39,449 nt of DNA from Heterotrichella gracilis (Eukaryota; Sar; Xanthophyceae; Tribonematales; Xanthonemataceae): positions 1-39,449 of the forward strand of contig JAULBX010027252.1 in assembly GCA_032358255.1 (NCBI GenBank), read 5' to 3'. A program made the translations under genes and the position numbers. Below, in pieces: positions 10,198-22,300 of the stretch. Position 1 is the stretch's first letter, and each line of letters opens with the position of its first letter. Under the pieces are notes generated by a model. The model was not told the origin of the DNA, searched no databases, and was given only the letters and a program-made list of their open reading frames with translations.

Positions 10198-13100
10198 ATG
10201 CTGCCAGGCAAGGAGCCAGTACATGGCGAGCCAAGTGCTCGGCACTTCCTGTGGCTCGGGGCAGCACTACAGCCAGCCCAGCACCTGGGGCAGAGCCTCC
10301 AAAAGCGCATCCCTTTTCCGATGAAGCACCCGCTGCCTCCCAAGCTGGGCCTGCGACCCAACCTGCATCGGCGCCCCCACTTCAACCCAGGCAACCCAGC
10401 GGAGCACCTCAGGTCTGTGCAGCTGTGGCTCCAGGGCCTGCGCCAGATAGAGCCCCCCAACCTCCAGAAGCTGTCAACCGTGGTGGCCAGCGCGCTGGTG
10501 GGGCATGTGACAGGTATGAGCGGGTGTACTGAAAGGGTACTTGCTCTATCCTGGATTGTGGGGTTTAGTCTGCTGCGAGGGTAGTGGGTTTGGGACAAGC
10601 AAGGGACGCCTAGGATAGGGATGCCAATCCATTGCTTTAGAGTGTTGAAGCAATGGGACCCTGACTCCGATCTGTTTGTTGAGTGTGGTGTTGGGTGTGT
10701 TCCAGCCGTAGCCTTGTCACTGATACTGCAAGGCAAATGGGGTTTGGAGCATACCTGGTAGCTGCTGGGCGCTGCTGGGTGCTCTGTTACACTGTCGTTG
10801 TTTGGCCCCCGCCTGACCAACTTCATCCCTATTGCAGCCGTGGCGGTGACGTTGCAACACGAGAATCTCCACCTTGACGGTTTGCTGGACCTCAAACCCC
10901 AAACCCTAAACCCTTTACTTCGCCTGACCACCCTTTTCCGCTGCCACAGCCATGGCGGTGACGCTGCAACACAAGAAGTGCAACCTGGAGGGCGCGCTGG
11001 ACCTCAAAACCCTAGACCCCAAACCCTACACTCCACCTGGCCAGTTTTACAGTTCGTGCCGAGTGCCTTTCTTTACATAATACAAATACTTCCCTTTTGC
11101 AGCCATGGCGGTGACTTTGCAACACAAGAAGCGCAACCTGGAGGGTGCGCTGGATGAGGGCAGGCGGGGGTTCAACCTCAAGCTGCGGGTGCCCTGGAAG
11201 CGGATGCGCACCAGGGGCGAGGGCAAGCAGGTGCACCACCTCAACAGGTGGGTGCTCAGACTTAATGTTGCGTGTCTTCAAGTCAGTCATTGGTATTGAG
11301 TCAGTTGGTGGTATGCCCGACAGCCAGGCAAGGGGAGACGTTCTTGCAGTCGCCAGGGAGCCCCTGTCCTGGCACTGCTTAAGGGTTTAGGGTTTGCAAT
11401 TTAGGGTGAAGTGGAAGCGAATATGCACCAGGGGCGAGGGGAAGCAGGTGCACCCCAACATGTGGGTTCAGATTTCACACAGCGCCCATCGCAGGCGCTA
11501 CCAGACTGTTGCGTAGCTGTAGCTGCATACGTTTGCGAGTTCATTTAGCTGTATGGGTTACAGCCAGCAGTGCAAGGTACTTGGGGGTGAAGCGATGCGC
11601 ACCAGGGGCGAGGGCAAGCAGGTGCACCTCAACAGGTGGGTTTGCACTGCCAATTACACAGCGTCTCATTACCATTGCACGGCCTTGCGAAGGGCCCTCA
11701 TACACACCGTGGCTTGGCTTTTGTCAGTCGTTTGGGGCTATGCATGACAGCAAGGCCAGGGTGTTCTTCCTGCCTTGCGCCAGCCAGCCCCCTGTAGTGG
11801 CACTGCTGTAGGGTTTAGGGTTTGGTTGAAGGTGCTGTGGAAGCAAGGCCGCACACGGGGGCAAGGGGAGGTAGGTGGTTGCACGCGGCGCCCTTTGCAC
11901 ACTGATGGGCAGCAGTTGGTGTGTAGGGTTTGTAGGGTTTGGACAATATGCATAGCATTCCTTTTCGTCGATCCCCCCCAGGAAGAACAGAGAAAAATGT
12001 CAACACCATTAACGGCTGGGGAACAGCTCAAGGTCATAATTGTAGGGTGTTCGGGACTCACCGACTCCACTTTCACACCCTTGAGACGCCCTTATATACA
12101 CACACACATGCACACCACGCTACGCCTCTCAAATCCCTTCTGCACACCCACCACCACCCACACACCACCCACCCCCTGCAGGCACCAGCGTGAGCAGCGT
12201 GCGCGGCACCTGAGCGAGGAGGGGTGGCGGCTGCAGGGGCTGAACGACGTGCACGCGGCACTGGCATGCTTCCAGGTGAGGCTCGTAGACCAACGTGGTG
12301 GATGAGGGTGCCTATTGGGGTGTCTTCAACCATGCACTGCGCCTCGGAATAAGACAGCGGCAGGTTGGTGATGCACAACCGGCGTAGTACAGTCGAGGCA
12401 TTGCTAACGCCTTAAACCTCCTCTTGTCCGTTTATAACATTGCATTGTTTCCCCTTTCAGGAGGCGCACGATCTGGTCCCCGGGGATTCGCAATACCTGT
12501 CCCTGCTCGCCAAGCAGTGGTCCGACATCAGCTTCCTGCCTGAGACGCCCAACCAGCGCAAGGTGGAGGTCAACTACAAGGCAATTGAGATCAGCCAAAA
12601 GGTGCGCATGATAATACAAATGTAATAGGATTAAGAAAAGATTTATATATAACAATAAATGAGGCGCCCAACCAGCGCGAGGTGGAGGTGAACTACAAGG
12701 CCATTGAGATCAGCCAGAAGGTGCGCAGATAAATACCAAAATTGAATAGGATTTCTGGCCTGGGAATATTGGTGTGGTGGCCATTTAGATCAGCAGGCGC
12801 TTGACCTCTACCAGCAGGATGCCCTGGCGCAAGTCAACACTACATCTGATAGCATAATAAACCCTGCCCCCCCCCTCTCTGCATGCCCTTGACTTGAATT
12901 AGCAGGGCGTCCTAACGCATTCAAACTCTAAAGCTTGTAAAACTTTAAACCCTAAATCGTACAAAACCCTAAACCCCCCGTCCTTTGCAGGCTGTCGACC
13001 TGAACCAGCAGGACGTCCTGGCGCACATTGGTCTGTGCGTGAGCAAGGGGCGCATCGCTATGTTCCACCCCAACAACAGGATAAAGGTGGAGATGGCAAA

Positions 13101-14354
13101 GGCGGCCAGGGAGGACGCGCACAACGCACTGGAGGTGAGCCGAGTTGCAATTTCCAATGTAGGGTTTTGGGTCTGCCACACATATGAATATGCTCGTGTG
13201 CATGTTCGGCACAACCCCCACCCCTCAACCCCCACCCCACCCCACCCACGACCTTGCGCACCACGTGGCGGGGTGCTGGCACTACGAGATGGCCCAAATT
13301 ACATGCTGATCGCGCTTCATTAAGGCCATGTTCAGCAGAAACCTCATTCAACACCCACCACCGCACCCTCACCCCACCCGCCCACCGCACCCCCACCCCC
13401 CACACCTCACCCGCCAATCCCTTGGCGCACCAGTCAACCACTCCTAACAGAAATTTCCTCCCCTTTCCCCCAGGTGGACCCCAGTAACGACCTTGCGCAC
13501 CACGTGGCGGGGCGCTGGCACTATGAGATGGCGCAGATCAACATGCTCATCCGCGCACTCATCAAGGTCATGTTTGGGACCGCGCTCAGCCCCGGGACCT
13601 ACTCCGACGCGCTGGCGTGCTACCGCAAGGCGGTGGACATCAACCCTACGAGGGTGATGCACCACATCGAGATGGGGCGGGTGATGAGCAAGATGGGCAT
13701 GCGGGATGAGGCGCTGCGGCAGCTGGAGGTGCGCAGACAGGAGGAGGAATTTCTGGTGGAAACTCTAGCTGACCCTCTTTTAACGCCAACAAAGCCGAGT
13801 AACGTGAACCTCGCATACTAGCCAATGAATCCCTAGCCCTGATGATATATACCCACTTCCCCCCTCTCAGGTTGCCATGACACCCTGACATGCCTGGGCA
13901 GTACATCAATCAAAACATGAGAGCTCGTTACCCTCGAGTCCTATCCCCTGACATGATCATCCTCCCCTTCAGGTGGCTATGACGCTCGACCCGGAGGACA
14001 TCAACGGCCACCTCGTGCAGGAGGGTGCAAGGCTGCTGCAGCAACCCTAACCCATCAAACTTCAACCCTGCAACCACTGGTTGTACACCTCAAAACCCTT
14101 GGGCAGTTCACTAGGAAAATGGCATCCAAACCCTGTCCCCTGACATGTGGATCCCCCTCCTTCAGGTTGCCATGACCCTCGATCCTGAGGACATCAACAG
14201 CCACCTCATGAAGGAGGATGCGCGGCTGCTGATGGCAGACCTCCAGCGGCGCCCCACATGGCCCCTGCTGCTCACCCACCACCCGTTGGAGGGGGCGGTG
14301 GTGGGGGGTGGGGAGGGGGGCCAAGGGGGGCTGCCGCCACCGGTGCCTGCGTGA
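10198..14354 (+). CDS. RMD-family TPR-like protein (regulator of microtubule dynamics type)
   Basis: Seven exons with matching phases: 10198-10513, 11103-11247, 12182-12275, 12461-12601, 12991-13134, 13474-13728 and 14166-14354. They total 1284 nt, or 427 residues plus TGA. The ATG at 10198 is in the context CCACGATG. Residues about 186-400 match the TPR-like fold of RMD (FAM82/RMDN) proteins: AVDLNQQDVLAHIGLC, a helix ending ALEVDPSNDLAHHVAG, WHYEMAQINMLIRALIKVMFG, TYSDALACYRKAVDINP, then EALRQLEVAMTLDPEDINSH. The N-terminal ~150 residues are basic and Pro/Leu-rich and contain RGEGKQVHHLNR. Animal relatives associate with microtubules or tether ER to mitochondria; plant and algal members are little studied, so the cellular role is inferred only. 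The C-terminus is Gly/Pro-rich. Nearly every exon has partial copies in adjacent introns. This is the best-supported model in the window. Confidence 0.85.
10833..11007 (+). repeat. Two upstream copies of RMD exon 2 start
   Basis: The start of exon 11103-11247 (AG then CCATGGCGGTGAC, encoding MAVTLQHKKRNLEGALD) occurs twice upstream, at about 10836-10893 and about 10950-11007, each with its AG acceptor. The nearer copy encodes AVTLQHKKCNLEGALD; the farther one is more diverged (AVTLQHENLHLDGLLD). Both are followed by CCCTAAA-type motifs and then lose similarity. Confidence 0.9.
11405..11878 (+). repeat. Three downstream copies of RMD exon 2 end
   Basis: The end of exon 11103-11247, encoding RTRGEGKQVHHLNR with its GTGGGT donor, recurs at about 11405-11466, about 11588-11640 and about 11826-11878. 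The middle copy is closest, retaining GEGKQVHLNR and the donor. TTTAGGG motifs lie just before the first and third copies. The segments between them also share phrases, for example around 11320-11370 and 11740-11790, so larger units were duplicated. Confidence 0.88.
12660..12920 (+). repeat. Copies of RMD exon 4 end and exon 5 start
   Basis: Positions 12660-12727 repeat the end of exon 12461-12601 (encoding PNQREVEVNYKAIEISQK plus GTGCGC) almost exactly. About 12798-12832 and about 12886-12920 are two degenerate copies of the start of exon 12991-13134 (the DLNQQDVLAH coding segment). The intron therefore contains both a downstream donor copy and upstream acceptor copies. Confidence 0.87.
13240..13345 (+). 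repeat. Upstream copy of RMD exon 6 start
   Basis: About 13248-13340 repeats the segment of exon 13474-13728 that encodes DLAHHVAGRWHYEMAQ and the following residues. Base deletions break its frame. It sits in the intron between exons 5 and 6. Confidence 0.88.
13868..14047 (+). repeat. Two upstream copies of RMD last exon start
   Basis: About 13972-14047 repeats the start of exon 14166-14354 (AG, then the segment for VAMTLDPEDINSHL), here reading VAMTLDPEDINGHLVQEG, and ends in a CCCTAAC motif that would supply a stop. A shorter copy at about 13868-13900 keeps only the AG and the first bases. Use of the 13972 acceptor would yield a shorter C-terminus. Confidence 0.87.
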
Positions 14355-15540
14355 TTGAGATTAGGGAAGTCGATGGTCTGAGAGCTGAGGGGAGGTGGGA
14401 CGGGACGGCAGCGGCGGCGTGCATGGAACCTATATTAGGGGTGTGCAGCCTGTTGACAGTGTGCCGTGGGGGGTGGGGGTCAGGTGGGGGAGGGTTGGAC
14501 CGAGGTTGTGGGCGCTGGCCCTTTCTGGCAACGAGGTCCTGTCCTTGCCACATACGGTTTTACTAATGGCTGTGCCAGGTCATGTCAGTGACCTTTTCAG
14601 CATTTCCGACACCGTGGAGATGGTTTTGGCTATTGTTGCGCCAAGCCTCTGTGACACCATGCATAAGGGTGTATGGTTACGTCGCACCAAAGTGTGCACG
14701 GTAAATGGCTGCTGCTCAAGCCATGCCTCAGCCAATACAGTCCATTGGCTCGGAATCCACAACATATGCAATACGTATTATCGGTTTTTCCTGGTTTGCT
14801 TGCCAACACAAATAGCACCCTCTGAACAAAGGCCAATTGGCAGCGGGACACCCTGGCTGCTGGTTTTCCAGGCCACTGTATTTAGGGTTTAGGGTTTTTT
14901 AGGCCACTGTATTTATGACTAGGTAGGCGTAACCGCTGTGATTTGCTTTGTGGATAGAATTTGCAGTGTAGTAGTTTTTTTTTACAGCAACTGGTTGAAT
15001 ACAGTGCCAAGACCACCTTGCCTGGTCGAAGGTTGAGAGGAGGCATTCCAATGTCTCACTCTGTAGGGTTTAGGGTTTACTCGTTTAGAATTTACCTCCT
15101 GGTGTGGACCCTCCTGGTGGTGCCTCATGCGTGCACATGGTAGCCTTTCGTGATGGTGCACCACGAGAGTGCTTCCTTTCAACCTTTGGCCGTGTATGTC
15201 TTCCTAGCCTTCAGCCAGGCTGGTTTGTGTGTTTGTGCTGTGATATATGGCTGAAGTCTAGCAGTTCACCTATACATGACAGAAGTCTAGTTGTTCGCCT
15301 CACAATATTGATGTACAGCTGCTGCAGTTTCCAATAGGTTTGTTTTGAAGAACGAATGCGTTGCATGCCATGCATGCTTGTGCCTTGGGTGCAAGCCTTG
15401 CCTCAGGTGTGCGTACAGTAGACCATAATCTCAGCCAGTTGTAGGGTTTGTTTTGACAGCGTTTCATATTTTTTTGAAGTCACCGGTTGGTTGCTATTTG
15501 TGCTCACTCTCAAGAAGAATGGAAAGTTGGTTGCTTTGAG
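14355..15540. other. Region downstream of the RMD gene, probable long 3' UTR
   Basis: No coding signal is seen. A TTTAGGG pair occurs at about 14880-14895 and another at about 15063-15078. I see no TGTAA between the RMD stop and 15906, so the transcript may run to the TGTAA inside the following dispersed repeat. Confidence 0.4.
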
Positions 15541-15955
15541 CACAGGTGGTTGTGATCATTTTCAGACAGTTGGGAGGTATGCAGGGTGGAGTGCAGAGAA
15601 CATTATGTTACGCGAGGGAAGACTTAGTAGTTGAAGCAGGACCCGTTTTGAGAAGCAGTGCTGTGTGATGTTCTGATTGGGAATGTGCAGATTTTTGGCG
15701 GACGTTTTGATGTTGTGGGTGGCAAATTTGTCTGTATTTTAGAGATGTACTGTGCGCGATGGCAGTACTACATATTTGGGAGATTTTTGCTGGATGATCC
15801 TCGAGGTTTGATATCTATACTATCGCTGGCGGATGGGATTATAATGCTTGTGTGAATTTACATCTTTAGAGAAGATCATCAATGATTGTTGACTCAGAAT
15901 CGGATTGTAACAGTTGTGCCACTAAGTCTCACAAACCTTGTCAAGCAAACAAAAT
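15541..15955 (+). repeat. Dispersed repeat, copy 1
   Basis: A roughly 415-bp segment that matches 25302-25795 along most of its length, with substitutions and indels. Shared blocks include GTGATCATTT near the start, TTGGGAG and CTGCTGTGT in the middle, and TCGGATTGTAACAGTTGTGC near the end. It lies in the same orientation relative to the gene upstream as copy 2. It could be the 3' end of a non-LTR retroelement or a shared 3' UTR module; no coding sequence is evident. Confidence 0.75.
15906..15910 (+). terminator. Candidate TGTAA poly(A) signal
   Basis: TGTAA is the usual polyadenylation signal of chlorophyte algae. This is the first one I find downstream of the RMD stop codon, and its context is conserved in repeat copy 2. 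Confidence 0.4.
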
Positions 15956-16792
15956 CCTTCTCTGCAGCAGGAAAATGCGTACGTATGCGCAAGTATACAG
16001 GGCACGTGTGGAAGCAATTGCTATTATTATATCCGATGCAGTACAATTGACCTCAAACCGCCAGGGCCTGGGCAGTGGGGGCAATGCCATTGGCGGGAGT
16101 GGCCCACGGGGCGCTGCCCGTTTCAACAGCAAGAAAAAGGCAACAAGTGCACGATACTTACAGAGCGATTTCCAACACCGCGGGGGCACGCAAAAATACC
16201 TAACATTTGCCAGGTGCCTTTCCCAAAAAGGAAGGAAATGCCAACAATTGAAATGCCAACAACTGAAGGGAATGCATGCATGCCCTTGAAGGCTGAGTCC
16301 CTCGCCAGCCCCAGATCAAAGCACATCCCACCGCAGGGGGCCATGGTGCCGCTGCAGCTCCTGCGGGCAATGTTGGCGCACATACGCTGCCCTAGTCACA
16401 GTACATCCTACTGCTGCTGACGCACCCCATGTGGCGTGCTGTTGCCACTCCGAGCAGGGTGCAGGGCATACACAGAGCAGCGACGCTCAGCAAAGTGCTA
16501 CTATGCTGCGTGATGCACCACCACAAACCGCCGCAATGTGGTACAAGCTCAACTCCAAACCCGAACTCAGCGGTTGCAGCACTGTGTCATGCACTCGCCA
16601 TGCAACTGATGTGCGCTTCTTACCAACGCCATCTGTTGCAGCTGCACGAGATGCAAGGGTTGCCTAAAGCCAATGCGCGATTGTGCACCTGTATATTGTG
16701 CGATTATGCATTATGCATGCATCTACTACGATGATGTATCGCCAAGGCAACATGTTTAAGACAATGTACTCCAGTAGGCTGAAAACTTAGCA

Positions 16793-17311
16793 ATGGTGAA
16801 CAGGCTGCGGCCAGTACCAGTGATGAAGAGCCAGCTTCTCCCACCCCTGCCATTGAACGATGCTCGTGTCGATGGCAAGCCATGTGGAGCCAACCAACCA
16901 AGCTCCACGCTGTTGCGGTCACTGGCATCTGGCAGAAAGCAGACGCCAGCTGAATTTGGCAGGATGTTGGTAGGGTTTTGGCTCCCCATGGCCACCTCCA
17001 GCGGATTGGTACGTGCAAATTACCGCAAAAGCGTGGGGCTGATGGTCGGAAAAAGGGCATGGTTTCCTGTGCATAAAGCTGCGTACCGTCAGCTCTTCCC
17101 GATTGTGCACCGCCTCCCCTGCCTCACTCTCTATTCGCCCCCTTGGTGCGACCAGCCTGACTCAGCAGGTGGCAGGCCTGTGCAGGAAACCAAACACCAA
17201 GGGTTGGCCCTTAGTGATGGCGCCTTGTGTGGTGTGGATCTGAATTCAGGGCGATTCACTGAACTAGTGCACAATAATCGGTGGGAATATGCACAAGACA
17301 TTGTCCATTAA
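16793..17311 (+). CDS. Hypothetical ORF, 172 residues
   Basis: An ATG-initiated ORF of 172 residues with balanced composition, no low-complexity tracts and several aromatic and basic residues (for example RKSVGLMVGKRAWFPVHKAAYR). I do not recognise a family, a signal peptide or a membrane span. It stands alone, without detectable neighbouring exons. A chance ORF is quite possible. Confidence 0.2.
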   Translation: MVNRLRPVPVMKSQLLPPLPLNDARVDGKPCGANQPSSTLLRSLASGRKQTPAEFGRMLVGFWLPMATSSGLVRANYRKSVGLMVGKRAWFPVHKAAYRQLFPIVHRLPCLTLYSPPWCDQPDSAGGRPVQETKHQGLALSDGALCGVDLNSGRFTELVHNNRWEYAQDIVH

Positions 17312-17616
17312 TATCAACGATTCACCACTCGAGTACTCTCTGCGTACAAATAAACACACCAGCCTGTGCGCCGGGTATCAACTCTTCTTACCACACACGC
17401 CGGTGAACAGATTATGCTGGTAACCCTAAGTTGGGGTTCAAATTTACCCTACTCAGCTTCCCCTCAGGGTTTCTATGCCCTCGGTGCAGGTTAGCTAGCA
17501 ATGCATGCCGTTACAATGAAGACAACACTAGCTGGAGAACACCACCCGTGTGTCTAAACACGCTCATGGGTGGAAGTACAATACTAGTCACGCTTCCCCA
17601 CACCTCACCTGTCTAG

Positions 17617-17751
17617 TCACTGGCCGAAAATGTAGTGTCTGATGAAGAATATGACGGAAAACTGCCAGAAGAAGCCCAGCACAAATAAGACGTACAGGTA
17701 CACACCTTGTGCCACAGGGGACACCAAGGCATCCTTGGCTTTTGACAGCGC
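17617..17751 (-). CDS. Possible terminal exon with C-terminal membrane anchor
   Basis: After a good acceptor (TTGCCCCCCACAG) the minus strand encodes 44 residues ending in TGA at 17617. The start, ALSKAKDALVSPVAQG, leads into a strongly hydrophobic segment of about 22 residues (YLYVLFVLGFFWQFSVIFF) with the short tail IRHYIFGQ. That layout fits a tail-anchored or polytopic membrane protein. No convincing upstream exon was found: the ORF at 17851-18261 ends at a donor of incompatible phase. The family is unknown. Confidence 0.33.
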   Translation of the reverse strand, partial: ALSKAKDALVSPVAQGVYLYVLFVLGFFWQFSVIFFIRHYIFGQ

Positions 17752-19393
17752 CTGTGGGGGGCAAGCGAGCCCTGTGTCAGGGTCACAAAGGCCAAGACTC
17801 AAAAGACACCACCAGGGTAACTATGTCAACAGGATGCTTGCTAGCTGTAGTCACCAACGAATACCCACTACTGAAAACCCTCCACGAGACTCCCCTTTTC
17901 CTGGCTGACGTGACTTTGTGCCTGCCTGTCGCGAACGCTTGTCATCCCTCGCAGATGCAAAGCATGAGAGCCCGTTCCTAGTCTGTAAGCTGGAGCTGAT
18001 GTCATAGCGAATGGGACACAAATGGCTGGGGGTTTCCGCCAGTGCCTTGGCACAAGGCAATTGGCGGGAGTGAGCTGCTGACACAACAAGAGCCATGTTG
18101 CAACCGATTGGCGCGCCAACAGGAGGGTAGTGAGGGCAAATGGTAGTCAAAAGAGATACAAGCCCAGGGGTGGACGTTTGCTGGGTAGAGGTGGAGCCAA
18201 CAGAGGATTGTGAGGCGTCAGGAGTTGATAAACTACTTGCTGTTGTGCCCGCGTCTCGCACGTAGGCATCCTTTCTTTTAGTTCCTTTTCTATGTTTATT
18301 TACGTTTTATTTATTGGGCCCAGAAGGCTTGTGCGCAGGTGATATGTTGCCAGCCCATGTTGTTTCCGCCATTGCCGTTTAACTTGCCAGTTTTGAAGAC
18401 GTGTTTGCGCCTGGGCGCATCGTGCTGTGGTCGTCAAATGCATGCATGCATGTGCAAGGGCAACAATTGGTGTGGTTAATAATAACCACCCCAACACCCA
18501 GTCAGTATTTTCAGCCGGAGAAACGTAGAGTAAATCAGGTTGCAACTGCTTCCCGCAAGGGCTACTCGTACATACGCCCACCATTCGTTGCTGAAACCCC
18601 ACATTCCATGTGTATCCACCACCAAAGGGCTGGTTTGTATTCGCCAGCAAGCCATGTACACCTTTAGACACGGTGCTGTGAACTCTATGTCACCCACCCA
18701 CCAGCATATCTGGGCGTGTGGCCATGGGTATCCTGAAAGAGCAATGCTGGCAGGGAGACTTCAGGTGCGTAAGGGGGGGTGCAAAGCTACAGCTTGGACA
18801 GTACCCTGCCATAGCTAGCCCTAGACTTGCTAGTCCTCACACGGGCCACACTGCGCCCACCATAGTCAGGAAGCAGTGTTCACGACTTGCTGGCTGCGTT
18901 GTGTTGCCAAGGCGCGTATTGTCCACAAGTTCAGCTTTCCTTGCTCCCGAACCATTCTTTGGATACCCAGGGCAGTTTGCCTCCTTGGCGATTGTTCCCG
19001 CTTGCCTGGTTGGGTTTGACCTGAGAATGATCATTGGTTTCAACTGATAACAACCTGCTTCCTGTTTTGCCCTTCTTGGCAGCACCTCCTTGAGCGTACC
19101 CTTACTGTTCCAAACAACCTGGGTGGGCGCACCACATGTATGGACCATGCATGCGTTGCAACGCGTTTGGCACCCTGGCGATCGAGGCAAGGGGTGCAGG
19201 CCTGGGCCCTAGAGAGGGTTTAACATTAGGGTTCAGAGGGTGCAGGCCTGCGCCCTAGGGCGGGCAACGAAGCCCTGCCATCACCTGCTGCTCTCCCAAG
19301 TTTAGTGCCTAGTCAAGTACCAAACCCCAAACCCTTATCTCCTGCTGCCCTCCCCTTGGTCCACAGCAGCCCCTTCCTCCCCCTGCCCCGCAG
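17752..19393. other. Region without recognised genes
   Basis: Several ORFs of 60-136 codons occur on both strands, but none shows domain resemblance or consistent splice partners. Missing 5' exons of the coiled-coil/nuclease-like gene (plus strand) or of the membrane-anchor exon (minus strand) may lie here. Confidence 0.35.
19193..19262. repeat. Short tandem duplication, about 46 bp
   Basis: GGGTGCAGGCCTGGGCCCTAG at about 19193 recurs with one change at about 19239. A TTTA/TTAGGG motif lies between the two. Confidence 0.8.
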
Positions 19394-22300
19394 CTGCGCA
19401 GCGCCAGCTGGCACCAGGCCAGGGCAGCAGCCAGCAGGGCCCGGGAGCGCCCTCGCTTTGCCTCTGTGCTCGCCTGTGCAGCCCAGCAGGAGCCGGTAAG
19501 CCCTAAACCCTAAAACCTAACCTAAACTGAACCCCTAAGCAGCCTAGGGGAGCCTGTAAGCCTTAGACCCTAAACCCTAAACTGTATACCCTAAGCAGCC
19601 CAGCGCGAGCCTGGAAAGCGGCGCACCCCCATCGGCACTCCACAGGTCCGCGCAGGGGTTAGAGTTTCAGGGTTTAGGGACTGGGAAAAGGGACCCTATT
19701 GTAGGGTGTTCGGTGGTGTGTGAAGTACCCACTCAAGCAAACTCCACCACGCCGCCCAAGTTTTTAAGTCTTTCCACTAAACTCCTGGATCCCAGGAGCC
19801 AGCGTTTGCTATCCCGGGGGCCAACAATGCTATCCTGGGGGCCAGCGCTTGCTCATCGCTCCCCACAGGTGTACCCTGGAGGCTGGAGGCTGGTATGATT
19901 GTCAGTGACACATGGTGTGAACAGTTGGGGACCAGGGTTACAGGAATAAGGGCAGAAATTTGTCGACTGGCAACCATCTTTCCAACCCTATATGATCAAT
20001 GGGCAGTAGGTTTTGTCAGGGACTGATCCAGAGGTGTGAGTGGCAGGCACCCTATGCCTGATAAAAACCCCAAATGCCTGCTACCAAACCCTAACCCCTC
20101 ACCCTAATCAGCCCGTGCCTGCTGGCTGGTAAGTGGTCCAGCGGGTGATATTGTGAAAAATATGTAAATACATATCTATGCGGCCTCTTCTTGACACTGA
20201 CACAACGTGAAGCCACTGCCATGGACCTGAGCTGGCCTATAAGTAAATAGACAAAGAAGAATGTAAATAAAAAATATATGCAATAAATATACATATGTAT
20301 GTGTGGCCTGTCCTTGACACCGTGAAGCCACTGCCATGGGACCTGAGCTGCAAGATGTTGCCTTCTTCGCATTGCGCGTACCCACTAGCTGTGTAATTCG
20401 GGTGTAGGGTATGTTTAGGGTTTGATCTGCCGCTCCTCACCTGCACAGGTCCCAGCTGCGGCGCCAGAGTCGGAGCTAGTCCAGCAGCTTGCCCGCCAGG
20501 TGCATGACATAGGGGAAGCTGAGAGGAGACTGGAAGAGGAGACGGATGCGGTCAAGCGGAAGCATTTGAATGAGAAGATAGAACGGTTGGAGAGGCGCAC
20601 AGCGTTGCTTGTGAATGCCATGGCACAACTTGTAGAGTCAGGGTGGCCCACCTTCCAAACCTAGTCAAGGAGGAGCTTGCCAGCACGATTGGTGCCTTAC
20701 AGGAAGCTGAGAGGAGACAGGGGGAGGAGACGGGTGCCCTCAAGCAGGAGACTTTGGAAGATCGAGCGGTTGGAGAAGTACAAAGGGGTCCTTCTGATTG
20801 CCATGGCGCAAGCAGTGCTGCAAGGCAACGTGGTCTCAGCTGCGGCGCGCGAGACGATGCTAGTGGATGCGCTTGCCAGCCAGGAGCGTGGCCTACGGGA
20901 AGCCTGGAGGAGACTGGATGAGGAGACAGATGTCCGCAAGCAAGAGGATTTGAAAAAGAAGATCAAGCGGTTGTATGGGGAGAAAGCTATCCTTCTGAAT
21001 GCCATGGCACAAGCAGAGCTGCAAGGCAAACCAGGAGGTACCGCCCATGTGTGTGAATCTGTTGTCTCCAAACTCGTGTAAATCTCTGTGTACTTGAATT
21101 TGCAATTGCGTAAATGAATCAAGTGAATAAATAAAAATTCCCGCGCATGTGTATGAACCAGCTGTTTCCCATTGTTTTAAAATATGTGTGAACGATCGTG
21201 TTATACAATACCTGATGTTGTCGTATTACAACAACAATATGGGTTGTTGGGTGTATAACATATGTGTAAATTTGAATATGTAGTTGTGTAAGTAAAGTAA
21301 ATTTTTATTTACAGTGTGCAGCACAGGCATGAGGGCTGGGGGTTGTCATGTGCTAGTCAACGCTACAAACTCAACCTCCTTGCCACGCTTCTGTTGCAGG
21401 CCCTCCCGCCACAAGAAACCCTAATTCCTAATCCCTGTTGCAGGTCCTCCCGCCACAAGAAACCCTGAACCCTTAACCCTTAAACCCTATTGTAGGTCGT
21501 CGCTCCAGGTGGAGCCAGTGCCGTATGTGGACAGGCTGGACCAAGTCCTCAGTCACGAGAAACCCTAAACCCTAAACCTTAAACCCTAAACCCTATTGTA
21601 GGTCGTCGCGCCAGGAGGAGCGTTCCAGCGCCAGTGCCGTACGTGGACAGGCTGGACCAGGTCCTCAGCAGCGTGCCTCCAAGCGTGTTCAGTGAGGCCT
21701 GGCCAGACTTTTTGGATGCATGGGAACTGCAAGGCGATGTGCTCTTCCACTGCCACCGGGTCACGGCTGCTAAAGGTGAGCTGTGCATTGCCTCTTTAGG
21801 TTTGGGGTTTAGGGTTTAGGGTTTAGGGTTTTTTGCCAGGCGGTGTGCTGTACCACTGCCACCGGGTCACGGCTACAAAGGTGAGCAGTGCATTGCCTGA
21901 TCAGGGTTTGGGGTTTAGGGTTTAGGGTTTGCCTCCAAGGGTGTTTAGTGAAGGGTGGCCTGACTTTTTTGGATGCATGGGAGCTGCGAGGCAGCGTGCT
22001 GTTCCACTGCCATCGGGTCACAGCTGCAAAGGTGAGCAGCGCATGCTTGTTGAGGGTTTGGAGTTTAGGGTAATCTGCCAGGCGATGTGCTGTTCCACTG
22101 CCACCGGCTCACGGCTGCAAAGGTGAGCAGTGCATTGGCTGTTTAGGGTGCAGGGTGTAGGGTGTAGGGTGTAGGGTGTAGGGTAATCTGCCAGGCGATG
22201 TGCTGTACCACTGCCACCGGCTCCCATCTCAAAGGTACCCATTGCATCGCGTGCCATTGAACAAGGTTACAACATTTTATTTGACAAATCAAGTTCAGGG

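Noticed and set aside
10077..10931. 284-codon minus-strand ORF
   Set aside because: It is antisense to RMD exon 1 and to a decayed exon copy. The plus-strand exon has phase-matched splicing and family support.
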